This document shows, in pieces, positions 27,501-35,100 of a DNA stretch of 64,000 nucleotides (its first letter is position 1; each line of letters starts with the position of its first letter). Source of the stretch: Phalacrocorax aristotelis (Eukaryota > Chordata > Aves > Suliformes > Phalacrocoracidae); assembly GCF_949628215.1 (NCBI RefSeq), contig NC_134280.1, positions 46,092,621-46,156,620 on the forward strand, written 5' to 3'. Below the pieces are notes generated by a model. The model was given only the letters and a program-made list of their open reading frames with translations, had not been told where the DNA came from and made no database searches. A program made the translations under genes and the position numbers.

Positions 27501-30500
27501 CAAAGTTTATTATACCCTAGAAAAAGAAAAAAAATTGTTTACAGACACAAAAAACATGGGTATACATCACCTTAGATATCACTTCACTGAATTGCCTCCA
27601 AAAAGCTCATCAAGGAAAAGACAAAACAGAGTTCACATAATCTTCACTATATATAACTCGAGACACATATCTGTGTGTGTGTGTTTACATGTATGTCCCA
27701 GGCACTCAGCTTCTGAGTCAATAAACTGTCTAAATGAACGTGTACTAATGGGTTATACTTATTTACAGAATATGTTTAACTTAATCTTGATTCACTCACC
27801 GGTATATATCTAACTACAAAAGAAACCCTCAAACAGTTCTGAGAAAACTGAGGTTTACCCTTCAGCCACAATTTTAAACAAGGTTTTGGATACATTTCTT
27901 CATCTAAAATTGTTTATCACTCATTACCATTCCACTCCACTGATTTGCTCAGAATCCACAGAAACGTGTAGTCATAAGAAGTGGTTTAAACAATAAATTT
28001 TCCCTCCTGGAGAGACAACTATACAGTTCCAGTTTAGGATTTGGTCCTGCTTGTGCAGAGTTCAAATCTACTAGCACACTTTCACTACTGGAAGAGGTTG
28101 GGTAAATAAATTTTTTAAAATGCAAAATGAAATCTAAGCAACTCTATGTTTATGATGTTACTAAAGTACAAGTCCAGTTTTAGTCATTTTTCTAAAAAGC
28201 TAGTTCCTACATAGACAACAGTGGGGAGAAAAGGCGGTTTGTGCCTCATAATGCAGCTTGTATCAAGAACTTTACTGTGTTTTTCTACCTTAAAAATCTA
28301 GTTTTCACCACTTTTCACTACAGTCAGGGCTAGTAATAAAACATCTTTTAAGTTTCAAGTATTTCACTGTTTGAATGCAGGATCTATTTAAAAGTAATCC
28401 GCATATAAATTATTATTTATATTTACTATACTTGTTACTCAGTAATGATTTGCCATGAAGTATTAACACTCAGCCTTTGTGCCACAAGGGGGCTATGATG
28501 AGCTACCTAAAATTGGCCAGCCAAGGGTAAACAGAAAAAGTGTTAAAAAAAAAAGTTAATTAAAAGTAATTTAAAAAAAAAGTCTACTACTTAGTTGTTG
28601 CATCTGCTGCACCCAACACCTGCAATAATCAGATATAATCAGATAATCAGAGATGGTCTTCAGTGGGCAACAGAGGTGATGAGGTGAAAGGAGGAAGAGG
28701 AGCGCGCTCTGTTCCTGCAGACTTATATCTTTCAAGGCCTACTACTGCTATTATTTCCCCTATAGGGATATTGGAGCATGCAAACCTGAGCTGAACATGG
28801 CATTTATCTTTGATACACAGATGATCTTCAAAGCTACTTTTTATTCCTCTTCCTCAAACAAACAGCTTGACCCGCAATGCATTAGTGAGATTTAAAAAAA
28901 ACCCAACAAACCCCATGCTTTTAGCGTATCTGTCAGCAAACCTCTAAGAAAGTTTTTTCCTAGCAAGAAAGCCAGGAAAACACTTTGAGGTTCTCACTCA
29001 CATTGGGGTTCTTGTCTTCATCATATTTGTCAGCATGATAAGCTTTGTACCCTTCCTCAGTGGAGCCACGAAAAATGTTAGCAATGTTGCCACGAGCAGA
29101 GAGGTAGGGGCTTCTCTGGAAGTCGCTGGGGTTACAGAAGCCGTGCATGTCAACCCTCCTCTCGCTCAGCGGCCGAGGCCTCATCTCTTGCAAGTCGCCC
29201 CCTCCTCCTCCCATTCCCGTAATTTCGGACAGTGCCTGGCTGAAGTCCAAGCCCCGGGGCATTGCAAGGGAGGAGGAGGAGCCACTATGGCTCTGCTTTA
29301 GGATGCTGAGCATCTGAGCAAAGACATTGAACATGCGAAACTCATGCTCCCGCTCCAGTTCAAACCGGCGCTGCTCCAGCTGCATCCGGCGCTCCTCCAC
29401 ATCCAAATCTCGCTGAAATCGACGTTCTTCCATCTGCAAGAAGCGCTCTTCCATGGCCCGCTGAGATGTCAGGGTCTTCAGCAAGAGATCATCGAGCGGG
29501 TCCTTCACACGCTGGCCTTTCCGCTTTTTTCTTAGCCGATGCAAGGTGGAGAAGCCAGGCCGGGAAACCACGTTCTGGATCCGTGATGAGTTTGCCATGT
29601 TGGGCTCACTGAAACCTGTGAATATGTAAAAGCAAGGAAGAAAATTTAAACATGCAGCAAGTGGCACGGACGTGCTTTGCTGCCTTCCCCTGCCCCTCCT
29701 AGCAAACACCCTTTGATCTACTATAAGTCTTGCAGGAAAACCAAAGTAAAACCTATCAGGCATGTCTTGAAGTTTGTGAGTTTTTTAGAAGTTTGTTTTT
29801 AACTTCACATGTTGGGCATCCCCTCATGCCGCCAGCCCCTGCCCTATACTCGGCCTCCAAATCAACCTGAACAATTGTCCGCTCCCTCCACTGGACTAAC
29901 TATGCAACCACCACAGCGAAGAGGACTTAGCATTTCTTCCTGATCTCAGACATTAATCTCACACCAGCTATCGTCTCTCTTCTTCCCCACCATGCTGTGC
30001 TCTTCCATCAGCCTGTCCTAGACTGGTTTGAAATCTGCAGGATTTCCAGACTGTACCCTTCCTGGCAGCCAAGCAACGGCCAACTGCACTTTCAGTGCAG
30101 GAGTCTCATCTCTTGTAAACAGATATGCTCTTCCTGCCAGTGACTTTCAAAAATATCTTCTTTCCAAGTCCTAATGAATAGCTTAGAAAGGCAGGCAATG
30201 ATTACTCTCAAGTATCCTTCATTGTGGAGTGTCCTAAAAGATTAGATCCGGAATATACTTTAAAAGAACGCAAGGAAAGTTTCACCTGCAGGTTTACGGT
30301 GTAGCCATGGTGGAAGGGGGTCTCCTGATACAATTCAGCATGAGGACCACGGACAGCCCTGGTGATGTTCAAATGCTACCAAAAAGCATGCAATTTTTTT
30401 TTTTTTCAGTAAGGTAAGTACTGTCAGCATTATATGCAGAAATCTAGAACAGATACCTAGCCTGGCTTACGGCAGGCATGCCAGCCCTTTGGATCTCATA

Positions 30501-31384
30501 CACAACATTTAGCCTAGCACAGTAATTTTAGATTTTATTTACCTGCTGCAAGATACGTTTCGGGAATGGCCAGAAGACTATGAATGCCGATACCAGCCTT
30601 CTACTTTAAAGCTTTTTGGGACGTGGAAAAATAAGGATCCAAACGTCAGTGCAAAAACCAGGTGTCTATCTCTGCACCAGAAAAAAAAAAATCTGTCTGG
30701 GAAACCGGGCAGAAACCTTATGCTGGAATGTAAAAGGCTATCCCTACCTGAAGGTGAAACACTGGTTTCAATGGGAATCTCCACCCTGGAGATGGGAGAG
30801 TCGTTCTGGGCCCTCTCCAAGAAGGCTCTCTCCATCTCATGTTCTTCAGGGGAACCCTGCTGGTAAGACATGGATGGTGGGGGCTCTGGGGTCAAGCAGT
30901 GTTCATCAGAGTTCACCTCCTCACATTTGATTTCCATCAGTTCAGGGTGCTGGGCGTGTCCAAAGGGCAGGGCCGAGGAGGCAAACTGGTGATGGTAGCT
31001 CTCCACCATGCTGCCCTGCAGCACCTGCTGAGCCATCATGCTGCCGCTCAGGGAGCTGTAGGCCAGTGCCGGCCGGCTGGTCAACACTCGGTCCATCACC
31101 TCGTAGAACTTCCATGTCCGGCCGCCCCGCGGGGCCTTGCTGTTATCCTTGATCCTCCGGTATTCCAGCTTCATCTTCTTGATCTTCTCCCGGCACTGGT
31201 CGCCCGTCCGGTGGATGCCCTTCTCCCGCAGCACCTCGGCGATGCGGTTGAAGACATGCTGGTTGCGCAAGCAGCTCTCCAGCTCCATCTGCACCGACTC
31301 GTCGGCCCAGAGCTGCAGCAGCTCCACGACCTCGGGGTCCGACCAGTTACTGCCGCGCTCGTACTTCTTCCCCCGAAAATCCAT
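15216..31384 (-). CDS. ACCS: ACCS with N-terminal Myb/SANT-like domain and coiled coil (15 coding exons, about 889 aa)
   Basis: Joined coding exons in transcript order: 31384-30748, 29615-29002, 27516-27457, 24772-24702, 24164-24095, 22931-22865, 22405-22308, 21737-21660, 19664-19564, 18851-18762, 17749-17704, 17569-17428, 16411-16269, 15886-15733, 15514-15216. They sum to 2670 bases, exactly 889 codons plus stop, with GT/AG at every junction and consistent phase. Residues about 10-102 are a Myb/SANT-like (Myb_DNA-bind_4 type) domain, 239-248 a basic stretch and about 256-316 a charged coiled coil. From about 383 onward the protein is ACCS, a PLP fold-type-I relative of plant ACC synthase. 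Expected cofactor residues are present: N579, D607, Y610, K644 (Schiff-base lysine), R652 and R778. Human ACCS is about 501 residues, lacks the first two modules and is reported not to make ACC; its substrate is unknown. The start ATG at 31384 has A at -3 and G at +4. Confidence 0.88.
15733..15886 (-). CDS. ACCS: ACCS coding exon 14 (substrate-carboxylate Arg)
   Basis: Encodes residues 740-790, including [20 protein letters not shown] and [21 protein letters not shown]778 in GWFRI is the arginine that binds the substrate carboxylate in fold-type-I enzymes. Acceptor TCCCCTAG, donor GTGAGTAA. Confidence 0.95.
16269..16411 (-). CDS. ACCS: ACCS coding exon 13
   Basis: Encodes [20 protein letters not shown] and on to FFVWIDFRK (residues 692-739). 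Acceptor TCTGGTCAG, donor GTTGGTAG, a weaker but usable site. It matches human ACCS closely. Confidence 0.94.
16412..17427 (-). other. ACCS: ACCS intron 13 with CR1 insertion
   Basis: Intron of about 1.0 kb, of which 16463-16884 is a CR1 fragment in the same orientation as the gene. The remainder has no recognised element. Confidence 0.8.
16463..16884 (-). mobile_element. CR1 LINE, 3' end fragment in ACCS intron 13
   Basis: Begins at the low-coordinate side with the CR1 tail (AATTCATAGAATCATAGAAT on the plus strand) and continues through the conserved 3' UTR and ORF2 end. Landmarks on the plus strand include CCTGTTCCAGTGCTTGACAA and CTCCTCTTCTCCAGGCTAAA. It is truncated near 16884. Minus-strand orientation, sense to ACCS. 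Confidence 0.95.
17428..17569 (-). CDS. ACCS: ACCS coding exon 12
   Basis: Encodes [20 protein letters not shown] and on to QLLRDR (residues 645-691 plus one base). R652 in GIRFG is the arginine that binds the PLP phosphate. Acceptor TTCTGCAG, donor GTGAGTCA. Confidence 0.95.
17704..17749 (-). CDS. ACCS: ACCS coding exon 11 (Schiff-base Lys)
   Basis: A 46-base micro-exon encoding [15 protein letters not shown] (residues 630-644). The final codon is the PLP Schiff-base lysine, K644. Acceptor ACATACAG, donor GTGAGTGC. Confidence 0.94.
17750..18761 (-). other. ACCS: ACCS intron 10
   Basis: About 1.0 kb of AT-rich intron between exons 10 and 11, with an A-rich run near 18608-18640. No repeat family or coding frame was recognised. 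Confidence 0.75.
18762..18851 (-). CDS. ACCS: ACCS coding exon 10 (PLP-nitrogen Asp)
   Basis: Encodes [20 protein letters not shown] and on to GMD (residues 600-628, with split Arg codons at both edges). D607 is the aspartate that pairs with the PLP pyridine nitrogen and Y610 the conserved tyrosine. Acceptor TTTTGCAG, donor GTAAAATG. Confidence 0.94.
18852..19563 (-). other. ACCS: ACCS intron 9
   Basis: About 0.7 kb between exons 9 and 10. Nothing recognised apart from a short T run near 18980. Confidence 0.75.
19564..19664 (-). CDS. ACCS: ACCS coding exon 9 (NPQNPLG motif)
   Basis: Encodes residues 566-598 plus two bases, including [27 protein letters not shown] is the aminotransferase signature whose second Asn (N579) contacts the PLP ring oxygen. 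Acceptor TTCTGCAG, donor GTATGTCA. Confidence 0.95.
19665..21659 (-). other. ACCS: ACCS intron 8 with antisense CR1
   Basis: About 2.0 kb, nearly half of it a CR1 copy on the plus strand (20325-21282). It also holds two copies of a CCCTTAAGGG palindrome at 19759-19791. Confidence 0.8.
20325..21282 (+). mobile_element. CR1 LINE, about 0.96 kb 3' portion, antisense to ACCS
   Basis: A plus-strand CR1 copy that keeps the end of the reverse transcriptase region and the 3' UTR. Translation from 20328 gives [18 protein letters not shown] then FADDTTLSG, containing the FADD catalytic motif. Frameshifts and a stop near 20556 break it, and a second frame continues with [18 protein letters not shown] and [20 protein letters not shown]. 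The tail ends with the avian CR1 terminus (TTCCAACCTGTGATTCTGTG at about 21250). It is non-functional and 5'-truncated. Confidence 0.95.
21660..21737 (-). CDS. ACCS: ACCS coding exon 8
   Basis: Exactly 26 codons (residues 540-565), including [18 protein letters not shown], which matches human ACCS. Acceptor GTCTTTCAG, donor GTGAGTTT, phase 0 on both sides. Confidence 0.94.
21738..22307 (-). other. ACCS: ACCS intron 7
   Basis: About 0.57 kb between exons 7 and 8; nothing recognised. Confidence 0.75.
22308..22405 (-). CDS. ACCS: ACCS coding exon 7
   Basis: Encodes [20 protein letters not shown] and following residues to 539 (LVYAYLDSK). The TPFYGG stretch aligns with the PTPYY motif of ACC synthases. 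Acceptor GGTTCCAG, donor GTAAGACC. Entry phase 1, exit phase 0. Confidence 0.93.
22406..22864 (-). other. ACCS: ACCS intron 6
   Basis: About 0.46 kb between exons 6 and 7; nothing recognised. Confidence 0.75.
22865..22931 (-). CDS. ACCS: ACCS coding exon 6 (PLP phosphate-binding turn)
   Basis: Encodes residues 485-506, [20 protein letters not shown] then PG, plus one base. The NGCGSLF stretch is the position of the PLP-phosphate-binding turn in fold-type-I enzymes. Acceptor TTCTGTAG, donor GTAAGTGG. Confidence 0.92.
22932..24094 (-). other. ACCS: ACCS intron 5
   Basis: About 1.2 kb between exons 5 and 6. It contains copy A (23411-23495) of a short repeat that recurs in intron 3. Confidence 0.75.
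23411..23495. repeat. Short intronic repeat, copy A
   Basis: Shares long near-identical stretches with copy B about 1.5 kb away, for example GTGGTAACTTCA, ATGTGAAGTATG and GCTTCTGCT. It lies in ACCS intron 5. The family is not identified; it could be a local duplication or two copies of an old interspersed element. Confidence 0.6.
24095..24164 (-). CDS. ACCS: ACCS coding exon 5
   Basis: Encodes [20 protein letters not shown] then AEN (to residue 484). The donor is AAT followed by GTGGGTAA. This choice, rather than a later GT, keeps the length equal to human ACCS at the ENVVVLNG junction. Acceptor TTTCTCAG. Confidence 0.92.
24165..24701 (-). other. ACCS: ACCS intron 4
   Basis: About 0.54 kb between exons 4 and 5; nothing recognised. 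Confidence 0.75.
24702..24772 (-). CDS. ACCS: ACCS coding exon 4
   Basis: Encodes residues 438-460 plus two bases, [20 protein letters not shown] followed by GHM. The acceptor GCTCCCAG and donor GTAAGTCT are clear. It corresponds to the QRDMQRVEPSLLQYADWRGH region of human ACCS. Confidence 0.93.
24940..25022. repeat. Short intronic repeat, copy B
   Basis: Partner of copy A, in the same orientation, in ACCS intron 3. Similarity covers about 80 bases with scattered substitutions and fades on both sides. Confidence 0.6.
25529..25568. repeat. 13-base perfect inverted repeat, 14-base loop
   Basis: ATATTTAGATAAA at 25529-25541 pairs perfectly with TTTATCTAAATAT at 25556-25568. It lies in ACCS intron 3. 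It may be a remnant of a small palindromic element or chance in AT-rich sequence. Confidence 0.6.
27457..27516 (-). CDS. ACCS: ACCS coding exon 3
   Basis: Exactly 20 codons, [20 protein letters not shown] (residues 418-437), matching the conserved ACC-synthase-like start of the enzyme fold. Acceptor TTTTTCTAG, donor GTAAGTCC, phase 0 on both sides. Confidence 0.94.
27517..29001 (-). other. ACCS: ACCS intron 2
   Basis: About 1.5 kb of AT-rich intron between the coiled-coil exon and the first all-ACCS exon. It includes a (TG)n run at 27672-27684 and a small tandem of ATAATCAGAT near 28625-28650. No recognised repeat family. Confidence 0.75.
27672..27684. repeat. (TG)n microsatellite
   Basis: About six and a half TG dinucleotide units in ACCS intron 2. 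Confidence 0.7.
29002..29615 (-). CDS. ACCS: ACCS coding exon 2: basic stretch, coiled coil and ACCS N-terminal homology
   Basis: A 614-base exon in one open frame, residues 213-417. It begins [14 protein letters not shown], then has the basic [10 protein letters not shown] stretch (239-248). A strongly charged coil follows, with repeated EERRF, EERRM and EQRRF units (about 256-316), then a Gly-rich linker. The exon ends in a stretch homologous to the human ACCS N-terminus (from about 383: YLSARG, then [19 protein letters not shown]). The acceptor is CATATTCACAG and the donor GTGAGTGAG. Phase 1 entry from exon 1 completes a Gly codon; exit is phase 0 into GIINFG. An internal ATG (MANSS or MHGFCN) could start a shorter isoform. 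Confidence 0.9.
29616..30747 (-). other. ACCS: ACCS intron 1
   Basis: About 1.1 kb between the Myb/SANT exon and the coiled-coil exon. No second promoter-like CpG island or in-frame stop-and-start arrangement suggests that two genes meet here. Nothing else recognised apart from a T run near 30393-30406. Confidence 0.75.
30748..31384 (-). CDS. ACCS: ACCS coding exon 1: Myb/SANT-like DNA-binding domain
   Basis: Encodes residues 1-212 plus one base. The Myb/SANT-like domain covers about residues 10-102, with spaced aromatic residues W14, W26, Y75 and W91, the [17 protein letters not shown] helix and a final WKFYEVMD helix. This layout matches the Myb/SANT-like domains of ZSCAN20/ZSCAN29 and related MSANTD-type proteins. 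Residues 103-212 are low-complexity and acidic, with Met/Gln/Ser-rich stretches. The donor after PSG is CAG followed by GTAGGGAT (phase 1). The same frame stays open upstream of the ATG to about 31564 without another ATG, so 31384 is the likely start. The exon lies in a CpG island. Confidence 0.85.
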
Positions 31385-32130
31385 CGTTCCCGGGGTCTCC
31401 CAGGGGGTGCCGGTGTGCCGGGGGCGGCCACCGGGCCCAGGGCCGGGCCAAGCGGCGGGAAGGGGCGCCGAGGAGGGGGCTGCGCCGGGGCTCCCGCCCG
31501 CCGCTAAGCCCGGCCTGGCCCGGTCCGGGGGGCCGGGCCCCCCGCCGAGAGGGGGCTCTGGCACCTCGGCCCGGGCGGCCCTGCCTCCCCCCAGCCCCTA
31601 ACGGGCTGCACGGTCCGGCTCGGCACAGCTCGGTTTAGCCCATCCGCTAGAGCCGGGCGGAGCGAGCTAGCGGGGAGCCGGGCCGGCATGATCACATCCG
31701 GGGTGACGCACATGCGTGCAGCCTTATTCCGGGATAAATTTAGTCCGTGCCAGGTGCTGGCTGATCTCTCGGGGTCGTGCCAGGCCTGCCCGTCCCCGCC
31801 TGGCACTGCTTGGCTTCCCGCCCCCCCCCCCCCCCCCCGCCATCACTGGCCCAGAGCGAGTCGGGAGCCCTCGGTAGGACCAGGGCCCCTCCCCGGCCCG
31901 GCAGCCGCCGGTGAAGAAAGCGATACCCCCGCAGAGCTGCTTCCCCGGGCCCGCTTTAACGGGCGGAGGGGGGGGCGGGGGGTGTCTCTGGTGGGCCTTG
32001 GGATGTTGGCGGCTGTCCCCGGCAGCCCCCGGGCCACTCGGGCAGGGCTGGGGGACATAGCACTGCCTGTGCTCCCCGGCAGCAGCGAAGGGCTTGGGCG
32101 CCCCGTTTGGCACCGTCCCTCCCGCAGCCA
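31000..32130. promoter_or_regulatory. ACCS: CpG island promoter of the Myb/SANT-ACCS gene
   Basis: A long GC- and CpG-rich stretch covering most of coding exon 1, the presumed 5' UTR and the upstream region. No TATA box is visible. It carries an 18-base C run at 31821-31838 and a G-rich tract at 31961-31982. It is the only CpG island associated with the ACCS transcription unit, which supports a single transcript starting upstream of the Myb/SANT exon. Confidence 0.8.
31821..31838. repeat. Poly-C run (18 C)
   Basis: An uninterrupted run of C on the plus strand, G on the coding strand of ACCS, about 0.44 kb upstream of the ACCS start codon. Confidence 0.9.
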
Positions 32131-35100
32131 GAACGCTGAGCAAGCAGCAGGTACGGAGGGACCAGACGTCACATCAGTTCGCTCTTTACCACCCCCCACC
32201 AGCTGGTTGCACAGTTCAAATCCTTCCAAGTACCCCCGGTCTTCTGTTACATCCCTGAACAGGGTGGAGGACTGCAGAGAGCAGGATTTCTTCCTTTCCC
32301 TCTATGCCACCAGGTCAAATTCCCCTACAGAGATCTACAACTGCAGAACTCGAGTCTTTGCAGAGCTGTCCTGCCGCATCAGCTATGATGATGGCCTCAA
32401 GCCACACTGCAGGGCGAAGCATGTTGTACCATGGTCCATCAGTTTGGAAATTTCAGTTTCAATCCTGAGCCCGGCAGGATAAGGACTGAGCCCTAAGGCA
32501 GTAAGTATGAACATAAAACCAGTAATTTATGAGAAAAACAGAATGAAACACAGTGCATCCATATCCTGTACCACAGTTCTCACAGCTAGTGGACAGGTTG
32601 TGAAGGACACATTAGTTTCACAATTTTCCTTTTCAATCAAAAGAGTTTCATCGCAGCACCGTGGGGCTTTTATCCTATTCGTATTAACTTCCTCCTGGAT
32701 TTTAATAAATCATTCATGGCCACTCTGATTCCATTTCTCAGTCTGTGAAATGGGAAAAAAAAATCTTGATCTTCATTATATTTTGTGAAATACTTTGAAT
32801 ACTGTCTGTATGGGGTGGGGAAGAGACAAGATTTGGCTTTAAAAATTATACTACCTTTCCTAATAACTTATCGTCAGATAGTAGTTTGGATTTTTTCCAG
32901 TGGCCTGCATAAATAGAGTTTGTACTTCCACACCCCCATAAGACAGACATGGTTTTATTTTCCTAGAGTTTTTCATGGGAACAGCACTGTGTTCTACAAA
33001 TACGGTCTTAATTATGTAAGGACATTTACATTGACTGCATACTGGAGTATGCAAAGATCAGGGCAACAATTAATAGAGCCATCGATGGTAGAAGTTCAAT
33101 AGTAAATATAAACAGATTAAAGGCAGCATGGAATAGTCTTTTTAAAAAGCTTTTCAAAGAAGCCTGAGAGCCTGGCTGCAGCCTGTTATACCTGTTATAA
33201 CTTAGCCAGGCCACAGTAGAACATTCTCAAAAGTAACTCAACATACGCCCTGGCTTCAGAAAGAGCCACTATTTCAAAATGCAAGCATTAAAAGGGATGA
33301 AGCCTAGATTTGTGATATAAAATAATAATAATTAATCCCAAACTGCTGTTCATGGTTCAGTTGTTTCCACCTTTTTATGCTACTTGAAAGGGAAACTTGA
33401 TTTTTTAAAATTAATTTAAGAGCTTCCCTCACAATCATTTGTCAGGCATGCATAGCATTGAGAACAAATGTATCATGTGCTGTTATATTGCTGAGATATT
33501 TTGAGATGCCAGTTCTTCAAGCTGCTGTTCCAATTCAGATAGAAAGAGAAAACTACCAGGGGCTGTGTTGCCAAAGTGCAAGAAGCGATGGTGTTGAAAT
33601 GTGCACAGTGCCAGCCACCAAGAACCACAAAACCAAAAAGAAAGACTTTATTTTCTGAACTGGTTTGTACACCTATTTTAGAGACAGAAGCGTAGATGCC
33701 ACCTAACTTGACGTACCTAAGACAACTGGCTAATTCTTTTAACACTCATTTGACAAAAAACCCTCTTTAGCTTTCCTTTTCATGCAGCAAGCTCAGGAAT
33801 GCCAGCCAAATGCTGCCATTGAGTACCTTCCTTATTCTCAGAGAATTTCACACCTTGGTTTCATCTCAGCAGATGACAGCTGAGTGTCACAGTTACAGAG
33901 GGAGTAGGGGACTGTGCTGTCCTGCCAGTTCCCATAAGTAATGACATTCAAAATAAATTTTTATTAAATTTGGAGTCTAGCTCAATGGTGTGGTTGCAGA
34001 CGGCACTGAAATGAAAGCCCTGGAAGCTGAAGTTTCTATTTACAGCACATTTGATAGCGGAGTGGAAGGGGCCTATTGAATATCAGGCCTTCAGCTGGGA
34101 AGCATGACAACCATCATGGTGGTTTTGGTAGGGAAAACTTTCACAGAAGCCAACGGAGGCCTTGCAACCCAGTTAAATGTCAGATGGTAACAATAAATGC
34201 TTTTGTTGTAACTACAGCAGGTTAAAAAAAAAAATATTTAAAAGCCTTAAAATTAGAGAGGCCTTTGTGCTGCAAAGAGGATGGCTAATAATGAGAGGCA
34301 GTTTGGGTTAGCATCTCCACCATCGTTCTGCTCTCTACTCCTCTCCCAAAGAAAGTAATTCGCATCCTCTCCCGGCAAAGGGGACATTTAGCAGTTCCTA
34401 CTGCTGGCGCATCCTGAGCTGAAGCTTTGCAAAGCAAAACCTCTCTGGCTTTTTGGCTCATGGCTTTCTCGGCTCTGTGGGAGGAGACATGGTGGGATGG
34501 AGGTGTTTCTGGCAGGCCTCCTCCCTGGGCAGGCAGCTCGGTGGATGGCAGAGTTATGGGTGGAACGTCCCTGCAGAGGGTGCTCCAGCCCTGGCTACCT
34601 TCCTCTAGCTGGCGCACGCCACACTGGGTCTGTAACCTGCTTCAGGTTTTTGTGGAAGGTCATGGGTGGGAAGGAGCTCATGCAAGCAGGGGGACCTTGG
34701 CAGGCCAGGAATGCCTCAGCAGGAGATTTAACCAGAGGGTCAGTTGCCCAGCAGGCCTGTTTTCCACAAGTTCAAGTACATGGCTCTGCATGGTTTGGTA
34801 TAAAAGGAAGTTTCTGCTGCAGTTGACTAAAACACAACTCTGTTCCACATCCTCTGACATAGAAAAGGATGCTGGTTTGACTCTTGCAATGCTGTAGATC
34901 AGAGGAAGGCTATTTCCCTGGGATGCATCGCAGCTGCTGGCAGTGCTTTACTTAAAGCCCAGCAGCACTGTGACCGAAGCCACAACCATCTGATGCTTGT
35001 TTCCATGCTGACTTAGAGTCAGATGAGTTGAGCAGGCTCAGGTCTAATTCCTAAAGAGATGACACTGGTAACAATTCTTGGCAATAATTGCAACTTAGAA

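Noticed and set aside
29760-29763. Alternative start for the coiled-coil exon at 29763
   Set aside because: That ATG lies in intron 1, upstream of a good 3' splice site at 29616, and would need intron retention. The phase match with the Myb/SANT exon makes the spliced form the better model.
30839-31601. Plus-strand frames of up to 222 codons opposite the Myb/SANT exon
   Set aside because: They are the reverse complement of a real coding exon in a CpG island; low-complexity composition and no domain.
34285-34617. Minus-strand 110-codon frame with a CPLCRERM stretch that suggested a zinc finger
   Set aside because: Only one Cys pair is present, no second metal-binding pair follows at a usable spacing, and no splice or promoter support is seen.
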